From CAYSGL01 sp964520985 (GTDB lineage: Bacteria; Pseudomonadota; Alphaproteobacteria; Micavibrionales; Micavibrionaceae), in contig CAZFPB010000001.1 of assembly GCA_964520985.1 (NCBI GenBank), positions 1,674,001 to 1,738,000 of the forward strand: a stretch of DNA of 64,000 bases, written 5' to 3'. Within the stretch, counting starts at the first letter, position 1. Each line of letters opens with the position of its first letter. The notes beneath the pieces are model-generated. The model did not search any database. It was given only the letters and a program-made list of their open reading frames with translations, and was not told the origin of the DNA. Shown one piece after another: positions 42,688 through 51,397 of the stretch. Position numbers and translations under genes: made by a program.

Positions 42688-43538
42688 GAAAAGAAAACCT
42701 TGGTCAGCATGAAGTTGAAGATCAGGATGAGGATGGAGGCGGAGACCACGGCGTATGTGGTTGCCTGACCCACGCCCTGCGCGCCGCGGCCTGAATTATA
42801 GCCGTGGTAGCAACCCATCAGGGTGACCAATAAACCGAAGACGGCCGCTTTGATGAGACCGGAGACCACATCAATAGATTCCAAAACGTCCCATGTCTGG
42901 CTGAGGTACGAGCCTGTCGAAAAACCCAGCGTATAAATGCTGACGAGATAGCCACCAAAGACGCCGATAATATCACCGATCAGGACGAGAATAGGCAGCA
43001 TCAATGTGCCCGCGATCAGACGCGGCGCGATCAGATATTTAAACGGATGAACGGATAAAGTGGTGAGCGCATCAATTTGTTCGGTCACGCGCATCGTGCC
43101 GATCTCGGCGGCGATGGAGGCACCCACGCGGCCCGCGACCATCAGGCCCGCCAAAACAGGCGCGAGTTCGCGGGTGATGGAGAGAACGACGACGGCGGCA
43201 ATGGCACTTTCGGCGTTAAAACGAGCGAAGCCGGTAAAACTTTGCAGGGCCAGCACCATGCCGGTGAAAAGCGCCGTCATCCCGACAACGGGAAGGGAGT
43301 AGTAACCGATATCGATAAACTGGCGCAGGATGTGGCGCGGAAAATACGGCGGCACGAAACAGTGGAAGATGGCGCGCCCGGCAAACATCGACAGAACGCC
43401 GACACTTTGTAAAAATTTCAAAATGCTGTGGCCGATGGACTCGCAGATGTCGAGAAAGCCGTTGGCGACCCGCATCGGGTCTTTCATTTTGGTGATCAGC
43501 GTATCGCTCATAAACGCCCCTTTATTTAGCCAGATCAA
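42684..43538 (-). CDS. mlaE: Mla lipid transport permease
   Basis: A 284-residue permease (MlaE/YrbE family) with about five to six membrane segments. The conserved centre RELAPVLAGLMVAGRVGASIAAEIGTMRVTEQIDAL is complete. The N-terminal 45 residues form a soluble or amphipathic helix region (FLDICESIGHSILKFLQSVG). It works with MlaF just downstream. The product is encoded by an alr-dnaB-oriented run but starts its own unit. Confidence 0.95.
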   Translation of the reverse strand: MIWLNKGAFMSDTLITKMKDPMRVANGFLDICESIGHSILKFLQSVGVLSMFAGRAIFHCFVPPYFPRHILRQFIDIGYYSLPVVGMTALFTGMVLALQSFTGFARFNAESAIAAVVVLSITRELAPVLAGLMVAGRVGASIAAEIGTMRVTEQIDALTTLSVHPFKYLIAPRLIAGTLMLPILVLIGDIIGVFGGYLVSIYTLGFSTGSYLSQTWDVLESIDVVSGLIKAAVFGLLVTLMGCYHGYNSGRGAQGVGQATTYAVVSASILILIFNFMLTKVFFS

Positions 43539-43559
43539 AGTTGTAGCGGTTTTGGCGGG

Positions 43560-44636
43560 TCACGACAAGTAGTCCCGCTGATAGCGACGGCCTAGTGAAG
43601 TCAATATTTCATAACCGATGGTGTCGAGATCGGCTGCCAGATCATCGACGCTTTGATGCGGGCCTAAAACTTCCAGCATCTCGCCGGGAGAGGGCTTGTT
43701 CGCGAGGTGGCCGATGCCAACCGAGATCAGGTCCATGGAGATACGGCCCAGAACGGGGCAGGGCTGGCCTTTGTAATAAAGCTTGGCCTTGGACGATCCG
43801 GCACGATGGAGGCCATCGGCATAGCCGAGCGCGACCGTTGCGGTTTCGCTGTCAGCTGAAAATGTATGACTGGCTCCATACCCAATAGACTCGCTTGCCT
43901 TGACGGCGCGGGTTTGCAGCACAGGCGTTTCCAGTGTGACAACCGATTGCATGGGGTTGGATGCTTCAGGTGTTGGGTTTCCGCCGTAGAGGGCGTAACC
44001 GGGACGCAGCAGATCGTAATGCCAGTCGTGGCTGCGGAAACAGCCAGAGGAATTGCACAGGGATTTTTTGGTGTCCGGCAGGTCGCGGGCGATGGTGGCA
44101 AACAGATCGGCTTGGCGCTGGTTCATCGCATGGTCTTTGTCATCTGAACAGGCGAAGTGCGAGAGGACGCCAATCATGTGCAAAGGCTCTGCCTGTTCAA
44201 GATCGCGGTTGAAGCCAGCCCATTCATCGGCACCAAGGCCCAGACGGTTCATGCCGGTATCGACATGCAACCAGTAAGGCAGCGCGAAGCTTTCTTTTTC
44301 CGAAAACGCGCGCCAGCGGTGCAATTGTTCCAGCGAATTAATGACCGGGATCAGATGATGATCGAGATAAAACTCTTCGCCGCCCTGATAGAGACCACCA
44401 AGGATAGCAATTTGGGCGTCTTCAGCAACGGCGCGCACAGCGGCGCCTTCATCGGGCGTGGCGACGAAAAACTGGCTACAGCCCTCGGCGAGTAACGCAG
44501 TGACAACAGGGGCAATGCCAAGGCCATAGCCATCGGCTTTTACGACGCCGGCGACCTCGGCTGCGCCCATCTCTTTAAACAGACGGTAATTCGCTGCAAG
44601 CGCCGCCAGGTTGATGGTAAGGGTCGGCTTTTTCAT
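43560..44636 (-). CDS. alr: Alanine racemase
   Basis: A 358-residue PLP enzyme interconverting L- and D-alanine for peptidoglycan. The PLP lysine is K33 in VVKADGYGLG. The C-terminal catalytic Tyr is in ESIGYGASHTFSA, and GRISMDLISV is the conserved active-site strand. I start at the Met at 44636 (MKKPTLTINLAALAANY), as the 17 residues upstream read through the dnaB end. It follows dnaB by four bases, the usual dnaB-alr order. Confidence 0.94.
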   Translation of the reverse strand: MKKPTLTINLAALAANYRLFKEMGAAEVAGVVKADGYGLGIAPVVTALLAEGCSQFFVATPDEGAAVRAVAEDAQIAILGGLYQGGEEFYLDHHLIPVINSLEQLHRWRAFSEKESFALPYWLHVDTGMNRLGLGADEWAGFNRDLEQAEPLHMIGVLSHFACSDDKDHAMNQRQADLFATIARDLPDTKKSLCNSSGCFRSHDWHYDLLRPGYALYGGNPTPEASNPMQSVVTLETPVLQTRAVKASESIGYGASHTFSADSETATVALGYADGLHRAGSSKAKLYYKGQPCPVLGRISMDLISVGIGHLANKPSPGEMLEVLGPHQSVDDLAADLDTIGYEILTSLGRRYQRDYLS

Positions 44637-44640
44637 GGGA

Positions 44641-46140
44641 TTAGCTGTGACGTTGATCGAGGTCCGAGAAGCGCGTGATGCTGGCATCGAAGAAGGTCTT
44701 CACGGTACCGATGGAGCCATGACGTTGCTTGGCAATGATAATCTCCGCGACGTTGGCGGATTCGCCGAGCATCTGTTGCCATTGTTCGTAGCGGTCGTTG
44801 AATTTGGAATCGTCTTCGCCGGGTTTGCGTTCCGGCTCGGTGCGCGAGAGATAATATTCATTGCGGTAAATGAACATGACGACGTCCGAGTCCTGCTCGA
44901 TCGATCCCGATTCCCGCAAGTCGGATAGCATCGGGCGCTTGTCTTCGCGCTGTTCGACGGCCCGGCTTAACTGGGAAAGGGCAATCACAGGGATAGCCAG
45001 TTCTTTGGCGATGGCTTTGAGGCCGCGCGTAATTTCAGAAACCTCGAGCACGCGATTCTCCGCGCTCTGGCGCGATCCATTGCCACGCAGTAACTGCAAG
45101 TAATCGATGACCAGCAGGCTCAGGCCGTGCTGGCGTTTCAGGCGGCGCGCCCGGGTGCGCACACCACCGATGGACAAGGCTGGTGTATCATCGATGTACA
45201 AGGGAATCTGGCTCAGCTTTTGGCTCGCTTCGATGAAGCGGCGGAAATCGGCTTCCTTGATGTCGCCTTTACGGATGCTATCGCCGGAGATGCCGGACTG
45301 GTCGGCAAGAATACGCGTGGCCAGCTGGTCGGACGACATTTCGAGTGAGAAGAAGCCGACGATGCCACCTTCTTTCCCGCCTGTATCGGCAAAGGCTTTG
45401 GCCGCGTTAAATGCAATGTTTACAGCCAGCGATGTTTTTCCCATCGACGGACGCGCGGCGAGAATGAGCAAGTCGGAGTTGTGAAGGCCGCCGAGTTTGT
45501 GATCGAGGTCGCGCAAGCCGGTTGTGACCCCGGTCACATGCGAGTCCGCATGAAACGCTTTTTCCGCGATATCGATAGCTGTCAGCACTGATTGCTTCAG
45601 CGTGATGAAGCCCGTTTGCGCCGTACCGGTTTCGGCAAGCGAGAACAGGCGCGCTTCGGCGTCTTCAATCAGGCTGTCGACTTCCGTGTCGATTTTCTGG
45701 TCATGCGCTTCGGTCACTATGTCGGTGCCAAGACCGATCAGCTGGCGGCGCATGTGCAGATTATAAATTGTGCGCGCGTAATCTTTCGCGTCGTTGATCA
45801 GCGGTGTTTCATCCTGCAAAGCGAACAGGTAATCGGCGCCACCGACACCGGCAAGGCCTTCGTCTTTTTCAAAGTAACCTTTGAGGATGACGGCGTTGGC
45901 GCTTTGCCCGCGATCAATGACTTTGGTGATGGCGCTGTAGATGCGTTGGTGCGCGGGCTGATAGAAATGCTCGGGCTGTAAAAACTCGTTCACATGCTCC
46001 ATCTGGCCGTTATCGACGAGCAGCAATCCGAGCAGGCCCTGCTCTGCTTCAAGGTTGTGCGGCGCTACGCGGTGTGATTCCGCTTCAATGGAAGAACTAC
46101 CCGCCGTAACGGATTTTAAGGTGGCAACATCGCTATTCAT
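44641..46140 (-). CDS. dnaB: Replicative DNA helicase DnaB
   Basis: A 499-residue hexameric helicase. The N-terminal collar domain (PHNLEAEQGLLGLLLVDN) is followed by the linker helix and the RecA-like motor with Walker A ARPSMGKTS, LLVIDYLQLL (Walker B) and the arginine-finger region SQLSRAVEQREDKRPMLSDLRESGSIEQDSD. No intein is seen. It follows rplI after a terminator, in the common rpsF-rpsR-rplI-dnaB order. Confidence 0.97.
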   Translation of the reverse strand: MNSDVATLKSVTAGSSSIEAESHRVAPHNLEAEQGLLGLLLVDNGQMEHVNEFLQPEHFYQPAHQRIYSAITKVIDRGQSANAVILKGYFEKDEGLAGVGGADYLFALQDETPLINDAKDYARTIYNLHMRRQLIGLGTDIVTEAHDQKIDTEVDSLIEDAEARLFSLAETGTAQTGFITLKQSVLTAIDIAEKAFHADSHVTGVTTGLRDLDHKLGGLHNSDLLILAARPSMGKTSLAVNIAFNAAKAFADTGGKEGGIVGFFSLEMSSDQLATRILADQSGISGDSIRKGDIKEADFRRFIEASQKLSQIPLYIDDTPALSIGGVRTRARRLKRQHGLSLLVIDYLQLLRGNGSRQSAENRVLEVSEITRGLKAIAKELAIPVIALSQLSRAVEQREDKRPMLSDLRESGSIEQDSDVVMFIYRNEYYLSRTEPERKPGEDDSKFNDRYEQWQQMLGESANVAEIIIAKQRHGSIGTVKTFFDASITRFSDLDQRHS

Positions 46141-46210
46141 GATGGGGCAACACTAGCAGGGAATAAGGACGAATCATAGCGATTCAAAAAAGGGCACTGT
46201 GAATAGCGGG

Positions 46211-46243
46211 CATAAAAAACCCCGCATGACGCGGGGTTTTTAT
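46211..46243 (-). terminator. Terminator after rpsF-rpsR-rplI
   Basis: The stem AAAAACCCCGC/GCGGGGTTTTT, with a four-base loop, lies between rplI and dnaB and is symmetrical in its A/T flanks. Confidence 0.9.
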
Positions 46244-46258
46244 AAGTATTAAAGATAA

Positions 46259-46978
46259 CTAACCGAGTGTTGTTTCGGTCGGTGCTTCGTCGGTGCCGGC
46301 TTCATCAGCGGCATCGGCTTTCTTGGCAGCGCGTTTAGCTGATTTCTCTTTCGACTTGGCATCGAATTCGGCAGCTTCAGCGGCTTCATCTGCTTCAGCG
46401 GCTTGTTCAGCGGCAAAAGCGTCTTCATCCATGAAGTCAGCGCGGGTGTCAGCCACTTCTTTTTGAGCGCCCGGGGCGTTCGCAATCAGAGCTTTACCGG
46501 TTTTGGCTTGCGTGGCAGCTTCTTCAGTTGTGCGGGCGATGTTCACGACCACTTCAACTTTAACTTCTGCGTGCAGCGCGATAGTTACCGGGAACAGGCC
46601 AATCGTTTTGAAGGCGGTGTTCATAACAACCTGGTTACGCTGAATTGCTTCACCCGAGGCTTCGGCAACCGCATCCGCGATATCGCGCGAGGAGACGGAG
46701 CCAAACAGCTGGCCGCCTTCGGACGCTTGACGGATAATCGCGATTTTGAGGCCATCGACTTTTTTCGCCGATTGAGCGGCCACAGATTTTTTCTCATTGT
46801 TTACTTTTTCAATCGCAGATTTCTGCGCTTCAAAGTAAGCGATGTTTTCTTTGGTGGCGCGCAGAGCTTTGTTTTGTGGCAACAGGAAGTTGCGTGCATA
46901 GCCCGGCTTTACGTTGACAACTTCGCCCATCGAGCCAAGGTGGTCAACTTTTTCCAATAAAATTACTTGCGTAGCCAT
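46259..46978 (-). CDS. rplI: Large ribosomal subunit protein bL9 with long C-terminal tail
   Basis: A 239-residue bL9. The N-domain (ILLEKVDHLGSMGEVVNVKPGYARNFLLPQNKA) and C-domain (FGSVSSRDIADAV) take about 148 residues, the usual full length. The remaining 90 residues are an Ala/Glu/Asp/Lys-rich extension (AAEADEAAEAAEFDAKSKEKSAKRAAKKA...) without a known fold. It binds 23S rRNA at the L1 stalk base. The tail is longer than in most bacteria. Confidence 0.95.
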   Translation of the reverse strand: MATQVILLEKVDHLGSMGEVVNVKPGYARNFLLPQNKALRATKENIAYFEAQKSAIEKVNNEKKSVAAQSAKKVDGLKIAIIRQASEGGQLFGSVSSRDIADAVAEASGEAIQRNQVVMNTAFKTIGLFPVTIALHAEVKVEVVVNIARTTEEAATQAKTGKALIANAPGAQKEVADTRADFMDEDAFAAEQAAEADEAAEAAEFDAKSKEKSAKRAAKKADAADEAGTDEAPTETTLG

Positions 46979-46980
46979 GA

Positions 46981-47268
46981 TTATGATCTCTCTCTCGAAC
47001 CGTAACGGGGAGCACTGTCGCCGCCATCTGGGGAGACGTAAGGCATCAGCGCCATGTAGCGTGCGCGTTTGATGGCTTGAGCCAGCGCACGTTGTTTTTT
47101 CAGCGATACCGCCGTGATACGGCTAGGCATCATTTTGCCGCGCTCGGAAACGAAACGGCCCAACAGGCGCACATCTTTCCAGTCGATTTTCGGCGCATTT
47201 TCACCCGAGAACGGGCAGGTTTTGCGGCGGCGGAAGAACGCTTTCTTTTGTGGTGCTTCAGCAGACAT
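46981..47268 (-). CDS. rpsR: Small ribosomal subunit protein bS18
   Basis: A 95-residue bS18 of the 30S platform. The core KIDWKDVRLLGRFVSERGKMMPSRITAVSLKKQRALAQAIKRARYMALMPYV is unmistakable. The N-terminus (KKAFFRRRKTCPF) is the usual basic arm with its single Cys. It sits between rpsF and rplI and shares the rpsF stop codon position by one base. Confidence 0.96.
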   Translation of the reverse strand: MSAEAPQKKAFFRRRKTCPFSGENAPKIDWKDVRLLGRFVSERGKMMPSRITAVSLKKQRALAQAIKRARYMALMPYVSPDGGDSAPRYGSRERS

Positions 47269-47624
47269 TATGCGGCATCCTTCTCAAATTCGTTTTCACC
47301 GGTGTTTTTGTCGAGGATCTTGGATGGGCCGCTTGTGGCTTCGTCCAGTTTGATCGTCATGTAACGCAGAACATCTTCGTTGAGGCGCAGTGTGCGCTCC
47401 ATTTCGATGATCGCAGGCGCTGGTGTGTCTGATTCGATCAGCACGTAGTGGCCTTTACGGTTTTTGTTGATTTTGTAAGCCAGCGTGCGCAGGCCCCAGT
47501 TTTCGACTTTGGCAACTTTGCCTTCGCCGTCTTTGATGATTTTTTCACACGCTTCGGTCAGTGATTTTACCTGAGCATCAGATAAATCCTGCCGCGCGAT
47601 GAACACGGTTTCATAGATAGGCAT
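47268..47624 (-). CDS. rpsF: Small ribosomal subunit protein bS6
   Basis: A 118-residue bS6. I start at MPIYETVFIARQDLSDAQ (47624) because GAGAGGAAC is upstream; a frame open to 47720 has no basis. Core parts are VAKVENWGLRTLAYKINKNRKGHYVLIESD and RTLRLNEDVLRYMTIKLDE. It partners bS18 in the 30S platform, and the two are encoded side by side. Confidence 0.96.
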   Translation of the reverse strand: MPIYETVFIARQDLSDAQVKSLTEACEKIIKDGEGKVAKVENWGLRTLAYKINKNRKGHYVLIESDTPAPAIIEMERTLRLNEDVLRYMTIKLDEATSGPSKILDKNTGENEFEKDAA

Positions 47625-47745
47625 GTTTGTTCCTCTCGGATCATAAAGCCCGCCTTTGCCTAAAGACGAGCGAGGTTGCTTAATGAGGGGCTTTATAGGG
47701 GCCATTCCCAAGGGAATCAAGCAAAAACCGCCCTTTTACGTCCAT

Positions 47746-47783
47746 AAGAAAACCGCCGGAGAGGGGGGATCCGGCGGTTTTCA
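47746..47783 (-). terminator. Terminator of the small gene at 47800
   Basis: The stem AAAACCGCCGGA/TCCGGCGGTTTT encloses a GAGGGGGGA-type loop. On the minus strand it follows the stop of the 103-residue gene by about 17 bases. Confidence 0.85.
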
Positions 47784-47799
47784 TCTTTATTGTTTAAAA

Positions 47800-48111
47800 T
47801 CAGCCCCTTACGCCAAAATTCCCATTACTGTGACGGGTGGCAATATAGTTGGCCATAAATAATGACCAGGGGGTTTTGCACTGACGGCGCACTTCGCGGG
47901 TCGTTGCCCGGCGAAGCATCTGGCACAGATCCTCATAGCTAAGATCAGGATCCTGCAGGGCACTTTGGAATGAGGATAATGACTGAGCACTGGCGTACTC
48001 GGCATAATCCGCATTCGTGTGATCACATTCGCAACTCAGTTTATACGCATAACCGGTTTCTTCCAGGACACGCCGGATAACCGTTTTCTTCTTTGTGTTT
48101 ATAGAGCTCAT
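47800..48111 (-). CDS. Hypothetical small protein with excellent ribosome site
   Basis: A 103-residue, soluble, basic protein of no known family. The start is secured by AGGAGGT seven bases upstream, one of the best such sites in the window, and a private terminator follows, so it is probably well expressed. It opens MSSINTKKKTVIRRVLEE and has CECDHTNADYAEYASAQ and a C-terminal RRATTREVRRQCKTPWSLFMANY. The three cysteines could bind metal, which is only a guess. Confidence 0.65.
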   Translation of the reverse strand: MSSINTKKKTVIRRVLEETGYAYKLSCECDHTNADYAEYASAQSLSSFQSALQDPDLSYEDLCQMLRRATTREVRRQCKTPWSLFMANYIATRHSNGNFGVRG

Positions 48112-48511
48112 CGTAACCTCCTATTGGGTTAAGCATTTTTATCAATGAGCCCTCTATCCTCCGCAGATGGATGCCGGATTTCCCTGATCCCGGCACTTCG
48201 ATAGATTATTTATGCAAAGAACGCGTGTAGTAAGGAAGCGCTCTGAAATCTATGGATGTGACGAGTGTACATGAAACACGACAAAAGGGCAGGGAATTCA
48301 TTTTTGCGCTGCATGAATTAGGATTCACGCATAAAACGGTTCAACGAATCTCCATGCAATGACTGTGACCGATTCTTGGGGCGTAAACGTGGCCGTTTTG
48401 TATCAGTTTTGTTTCAGCAAGATTGTTGCGGGACTATATGGATGCTTGACCGAACCGCAATATCCGGCCATTTTGGGCGTGATTTCAACGATGTAAGGAA
48501 ACGCTTCGCTC
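48112..48511. other. 400-base intergenic region before fabD
   Basis: No convincing gene is seen. It holds a short inverted repeat TGCCGG/CCGGCA (48172-48177, 48190-48195) in the leader of the minus-strand gene and a 36-codon ATG frame (48252-48362) with no ribosome site. Promoters of the divergent 103-residue gene and of fabD must lie here. Confidence 0.5.
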
Positions 48512-49456
48512 ATGACACGTGCATTTATTTTCCCGGGACAGGGCTCGCAATTTATCGGCATGGGCAAAGACCTCGCCGATTCTTTTCTTGAAGCCAAAGA
48601 AGTGTTTCAGGAAGTCGATGACGCACTTTCCCAGAATCTCTCGAAAATTATGTTTGAGGGCGCTGAGAGCGATCTGAACCTGACCGAGAATACTCAGCCC
48701 GCGCTCATGGCCGTCTCGATGGCGATTGTAAAAATTCTGGAAAGACAGGGCGGGCTCGATCTGCGTACTCACTGCGAGTTCATGGCGGGACATTCGCTGG
48801 GTGAATACTCGGCTCTGACAGCGGCGCAAGCTTTTGATATTCCCGTAACGGCAAAATTGTTAAAGCGCCGTGGCCAGGCAATGCAAAAAGCCGTGCCCGT
48901 CGGCGTTGGTGCCATGGCAGCGATCCTTGGCCTTGATTACAATGATGTTGCCGCGATTGCCAAGGAAGCCTCGAACAGCGAAGTGTGTCAGGCAGCGAAC
49001 GATAACTCGGTCGGACAGGTGGTGATTTCAGGTCATAAAGGCGCAGTTGCGGTGGCAATTGCACTGGCGACCGAGCGCGGCGCCAAGAAAGCCATTGAGT
49101 TGCCCGTATCCGCGCCATTCCATTGCACGCTGATGGCGCCCGCCGCGCAGGAAATGTCCTACGCGCTGGCTGACACCAACATCCGCCCGCCCTTCGTGCC
49201 GATCGTTTCGAACGTGACGGCGCAGGGCGTGAGCGACCCATCCGACATTCGCCGCCTGCTGGTCGATCAGATCACGGGTACCGTGCGCTGGAGAGAATCC
49301 ATTTTGTGGATGAAAGAACAGGGCGTAAGCGAGATGATCGAACTTGGCGCCGGGAAAGTGTTATCGGGTCTCGTCAAACGCATCGATAAGGACATCGTCT
49401 GCGAGTCTGTCGGTACGCCAGAACAGATCGAAGCGCTGATCGCGAAATTGAAATAA
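48512..49456 (+). CDS. fabD: Malonyl-CoA:ACP transacylase
   Basis: A 314-residue acyltransferase that loads malonate onto ACP. FPGQGSQFIGMGKDL opens the protein and the catalytic Ser95 is in GHSLGEYSAL. The active-site His is in APFHCTLM and the arginine is in the LLKRRGQAMQ region. It begins the fabD-fabG-(HAD)-acpP-fabF series of type II fatty-acid synthesis. Confidence 0.96.
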   Translation: MTRAFIFPGQGSQFIGMGKDLADSFLEAKEVFQEVDDALSQNLSKIMFEGAESDLNLTENTQPALMAVSMAIVKILERQGGLDLRTHCEFMAGHSLGEYSALTAAQAFDIPVTAKLLKRRGQAMQKAVPVGVGAMAAILGLDYNDVAAIAKEASNSEVCQAANDNSVGQVVISGHKGAVAVAIALATERGAKKAIELPVSAPFHCTLMAPAAQEMSYALADTNIRPPFVPIVSNVTAQGVSDPSDIRRLLVDQITGTVRWRESILWMKEQGVSEMIELGAGKVLSGLVKRIDKDIVCESVGTPEQIEALIAKLK

Positions 49457-49471
49457 CGAAGAGGAAAAATC

Positions 49472-50209
49472 ATGTTCAACTTAAAAGGTAAAATGGCGCT
49501 GGTGACTGGCGCAACGGGCGGGATTGGCGGGGCGATTGCGAAGGCGTTGCATGCGCAGGGAGCGACTGTGGGTATCTCGGGCCGAAATGAAGGCAAGCTC
49601 AATGAGCTAAAAGCGGAACTGGGCGAGCGCGTGTTCGTGCTCCCGGCGGATCTGTCGACCAAAGAAGGTGTTGAGGGTCTGGTGAAGGCCGCCGATGAAG
49701 CCATGGGTCAGATCGATATTCTCGTGAACAATGCTGGCTTGACGCGCGATGGTCTTAGCATGCGCATGAAGGATGAAGACTGGCAGCAGGTAATAGACGT
49801 CAATATGACGGCGACTTTCAAACTCGCACAGACGGTGCAACGCGGCATGATGAAGCGCCGCAATGGCCGCATCATCAATATCGCCTCGATCGTCGGCGTG
49901 ACGGGCAATCCGGGTCAATGTAATTATGTAGCGTCCAAGGCGGGTATGATCGGCTGGAGCAAGGCGATGGCGGCAGAAATCGCCTCGCGCGGAATCACGG
50001 TCAACTGTATTGCGCCGGGCTTTATCGCCACGGCCATGACCGATGCGCTGAACGATGATCAGAAAGCCTCGATCAATGCGACGATCCCGATGCAGAAGAT
50101 GGGCACGTCCGAAGATATCGCCGCGGCAGTTGCCTATCTGGCGTCGGATGAAGCCGGATATGTGACGGGTGCAACCCTGCACGTCAACGGCGGGATGGCA
50201 ATGATTTAA
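49472..50209 (+). CDS. fabG: 3-oxoacyl-ACP reductase
   Basis: A 245-residue short-chain dehydrogenase using NADPH to reduce beta-ketoacyl-ACP. The cofactor site is TGATGGIGGAIA (12-23) and NNAGLTRDG follows. The catalytic Ser, Tyr and Lys lie in NIASIVGVTGNPGQCNYVASKAG. A GAGGAAAAATC site precedes the ATG. It is 15 bases after fabD. Confidence 0.96.
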   Translation: MFNLKGKMALVTGATGGIGGAIAKALHAQGATVGISGRNEGKLNELKAELGERVFVLPADLSTKEGVEGLVKAADEAMGQIDILVNNAGLTRDGLSMRMKDEDWQQVIDVNMTATFKLAQTVQRGMMKRRNGRIINIASIVGVTGNPGQCNYVASKAGMIGWSKAMAAEIASRGITVNCIAPGFIATAMTDALNDDQKASINATIPMQKMGTSEDIAAAVAYLASDEAGYVTGATLHVNGGMAMI

Positions 50210-50246
50210 GTGGCTTTTTAAGCCACGGATGATTAAGAAAGGGGCC

Positions 50247-50945
50247 ATGAACAACGTGGCCCCTTTTTCATCCCCTCTCCCCTACAAATTGATCATTTTC
50301 GATTGTGATGGGACACTGGTCGACAGCGAATATCTGAACAACAAAGCGTTCTCGGATATCCTGATCGAATATGGCCTGACCAAATACACGCCGGAATATA
50401 TGCTGGGGCACCATACCGGCATTACCGTTAGCAATACCATGCTGATGATTCAGGCAGAGACAGGGTTTGAGTTTCCCGATGACACAGTCTCCCGCTATAT
50501 CCGCCGGGTGGAAGACTTGCAAAAAGACGGGCTGACTCCAATCAAAGGGGCGCTCGATCTGGTAAAACTGGCGGCTGCTCACCTGCCGATTTGCGTAGGC
50601 TCCAACGGCGAGCGTAGCAACGTTATTCGCGCGATCGAATTGACGGGCATGAAGGACTTCTTTCCGGAGGCGCAGATTTACACAAAAATTCAAGTAAAAC
50701 AGGGTAAGCCCGCCCCCGACCTGTTTTTATTCGCCGCCGCGCAGATGGGCGTAGAGCCGCAGGATTGTCTCGTCATTGAAGACAGCGAGGTCGGTGTGCA
50801 GGCGGGCGTGGCCGCTGGTATGACCGTGGTAGGCTATACGGGCTCTCACCATGAACCGGAAATAAGCGCGATTACTTTGAAAAACGCCGGTGCGCATCAC
50901 ATCGTCCGGGATTTTATCCACATCTCATCCATCATAGGTCTTTGA
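50247..50945 (+). CDS. HAD-superfamily phosphatase (subfamily IA)
   Basis: A 232-residue HAD hydrolase. The nucleophile motif is IFDCDGTLVDSE, motif II SNGE, the lysine in KQGKPAPDLF and motif IV IEDSEVGVQAG, similar to beta-phosphoglucomutase or phosphoglycolate phosphatases. The start at 50247 has AAAGGGGCC upstream; the earlier ATG at 50229 would lack one. It is unusual to find it between fabG and acpP. The substrate is unknown. Confidence 0.88.
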   Translation: MNNVAPFSSPLPYKLIIFDCDGTLVDSEYLNNKAFSDILIEYGLTKYTPEYMLGHHTGITVSNTMLMIQAETGFEFPDDTVSRYIRRVEDLQKDGLTPIKGALDLVKLAAAHLPICVGSNGERSNVIRAIELTGMKDFFPEAQIYTKIQVKQGKPAPDLFLFAAAQMGVEPQDCLVIEDSEVGVQAGVAAGMTVVGYTGSHHEPEISAITLKNAGAHHIVRDFIHISSIIGL

Positions 50946-51064
50946 AAACATTGATATATATTGTGGTTTTATGTAACCAGTACAAAACCACTTGCAATCG
51001 GCGCGTTGATTGATAATCTCTCGCCAGTTTTAAAAAACAGTAAACTTAACGGAAGGAAAGCGCG

Positions 51065-51304
51065 ATGAGCGACATTGCAGACCGCGTAAAGAAAATCGTC
51101 ATTGAACACTTGGGTGTTGACGAAGCAAAAGTAACAGAAGGCGCCAGCTTCATTGATGATCTGGGTGCAGACTCTCTCGACACAGTCGAGTTGGTTATGG
51201 CTTTTGAAGAAGAATTCAAAGTTGAAATTCCAGACGATGCTGCCGAAAAAATTCAAACGGTTGGCGACGCTGTGAGCTTCATCAAGGAAAACTCTGCAGA
51301 GTAA
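51065..51304 (+). CDS. acpP: Acyl carrier protein
   Basis: A 79-residue ACP. The phosphopantetheine serine is S37 in DDLGADSLDTVELVMAFEEEF. The small acidic helical bundle is complete. A GGAAGG site precedes the ATG. It has its own strong terminator before fabF, consistent with its need for high expression. Confidence 0.98.
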   Translation: MSDIADRVKKIVIEHLGVDEAKVTEGASFIDDLGADSLDTVELVMAFEEEFKVEIPDDAAEKIQTVGDAVSFIKENSAE

Positions 51305-51325
51305 TCTGCTTGTTGTGAGCCTTAT

Positions 51326-51377
51326 TAAAAAACACCCTTGCAAGCGCATCAAAGACGTTTGAAGGGTGTTTTTCTTT
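51326..51377 (+). terminator. Terminator after acpP
   Basis: AACACCCTT (51331-51339) pairs with AAGGGTGTT (51362-51370), across a 22-base loop that contains GCGC, and a T-rich run follows. Confidence 0.75.
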
Positions 51378-51397
51378 TGATTTTGGGGTAAAAGAGA

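Noticed and set aside
48252..48362. A 36-codon ATG frame with protein-like composition in the gap before fabD
   Set aside because: No ribosome site at the right distance, no family and very short; kept only as a remark.
50210..50226. Hairpin GTGGCT/AGCCAC between fabG and the HAD gene
   Set aside because: No T-run follows, and the next ribosome site is close by; not called a terminator.
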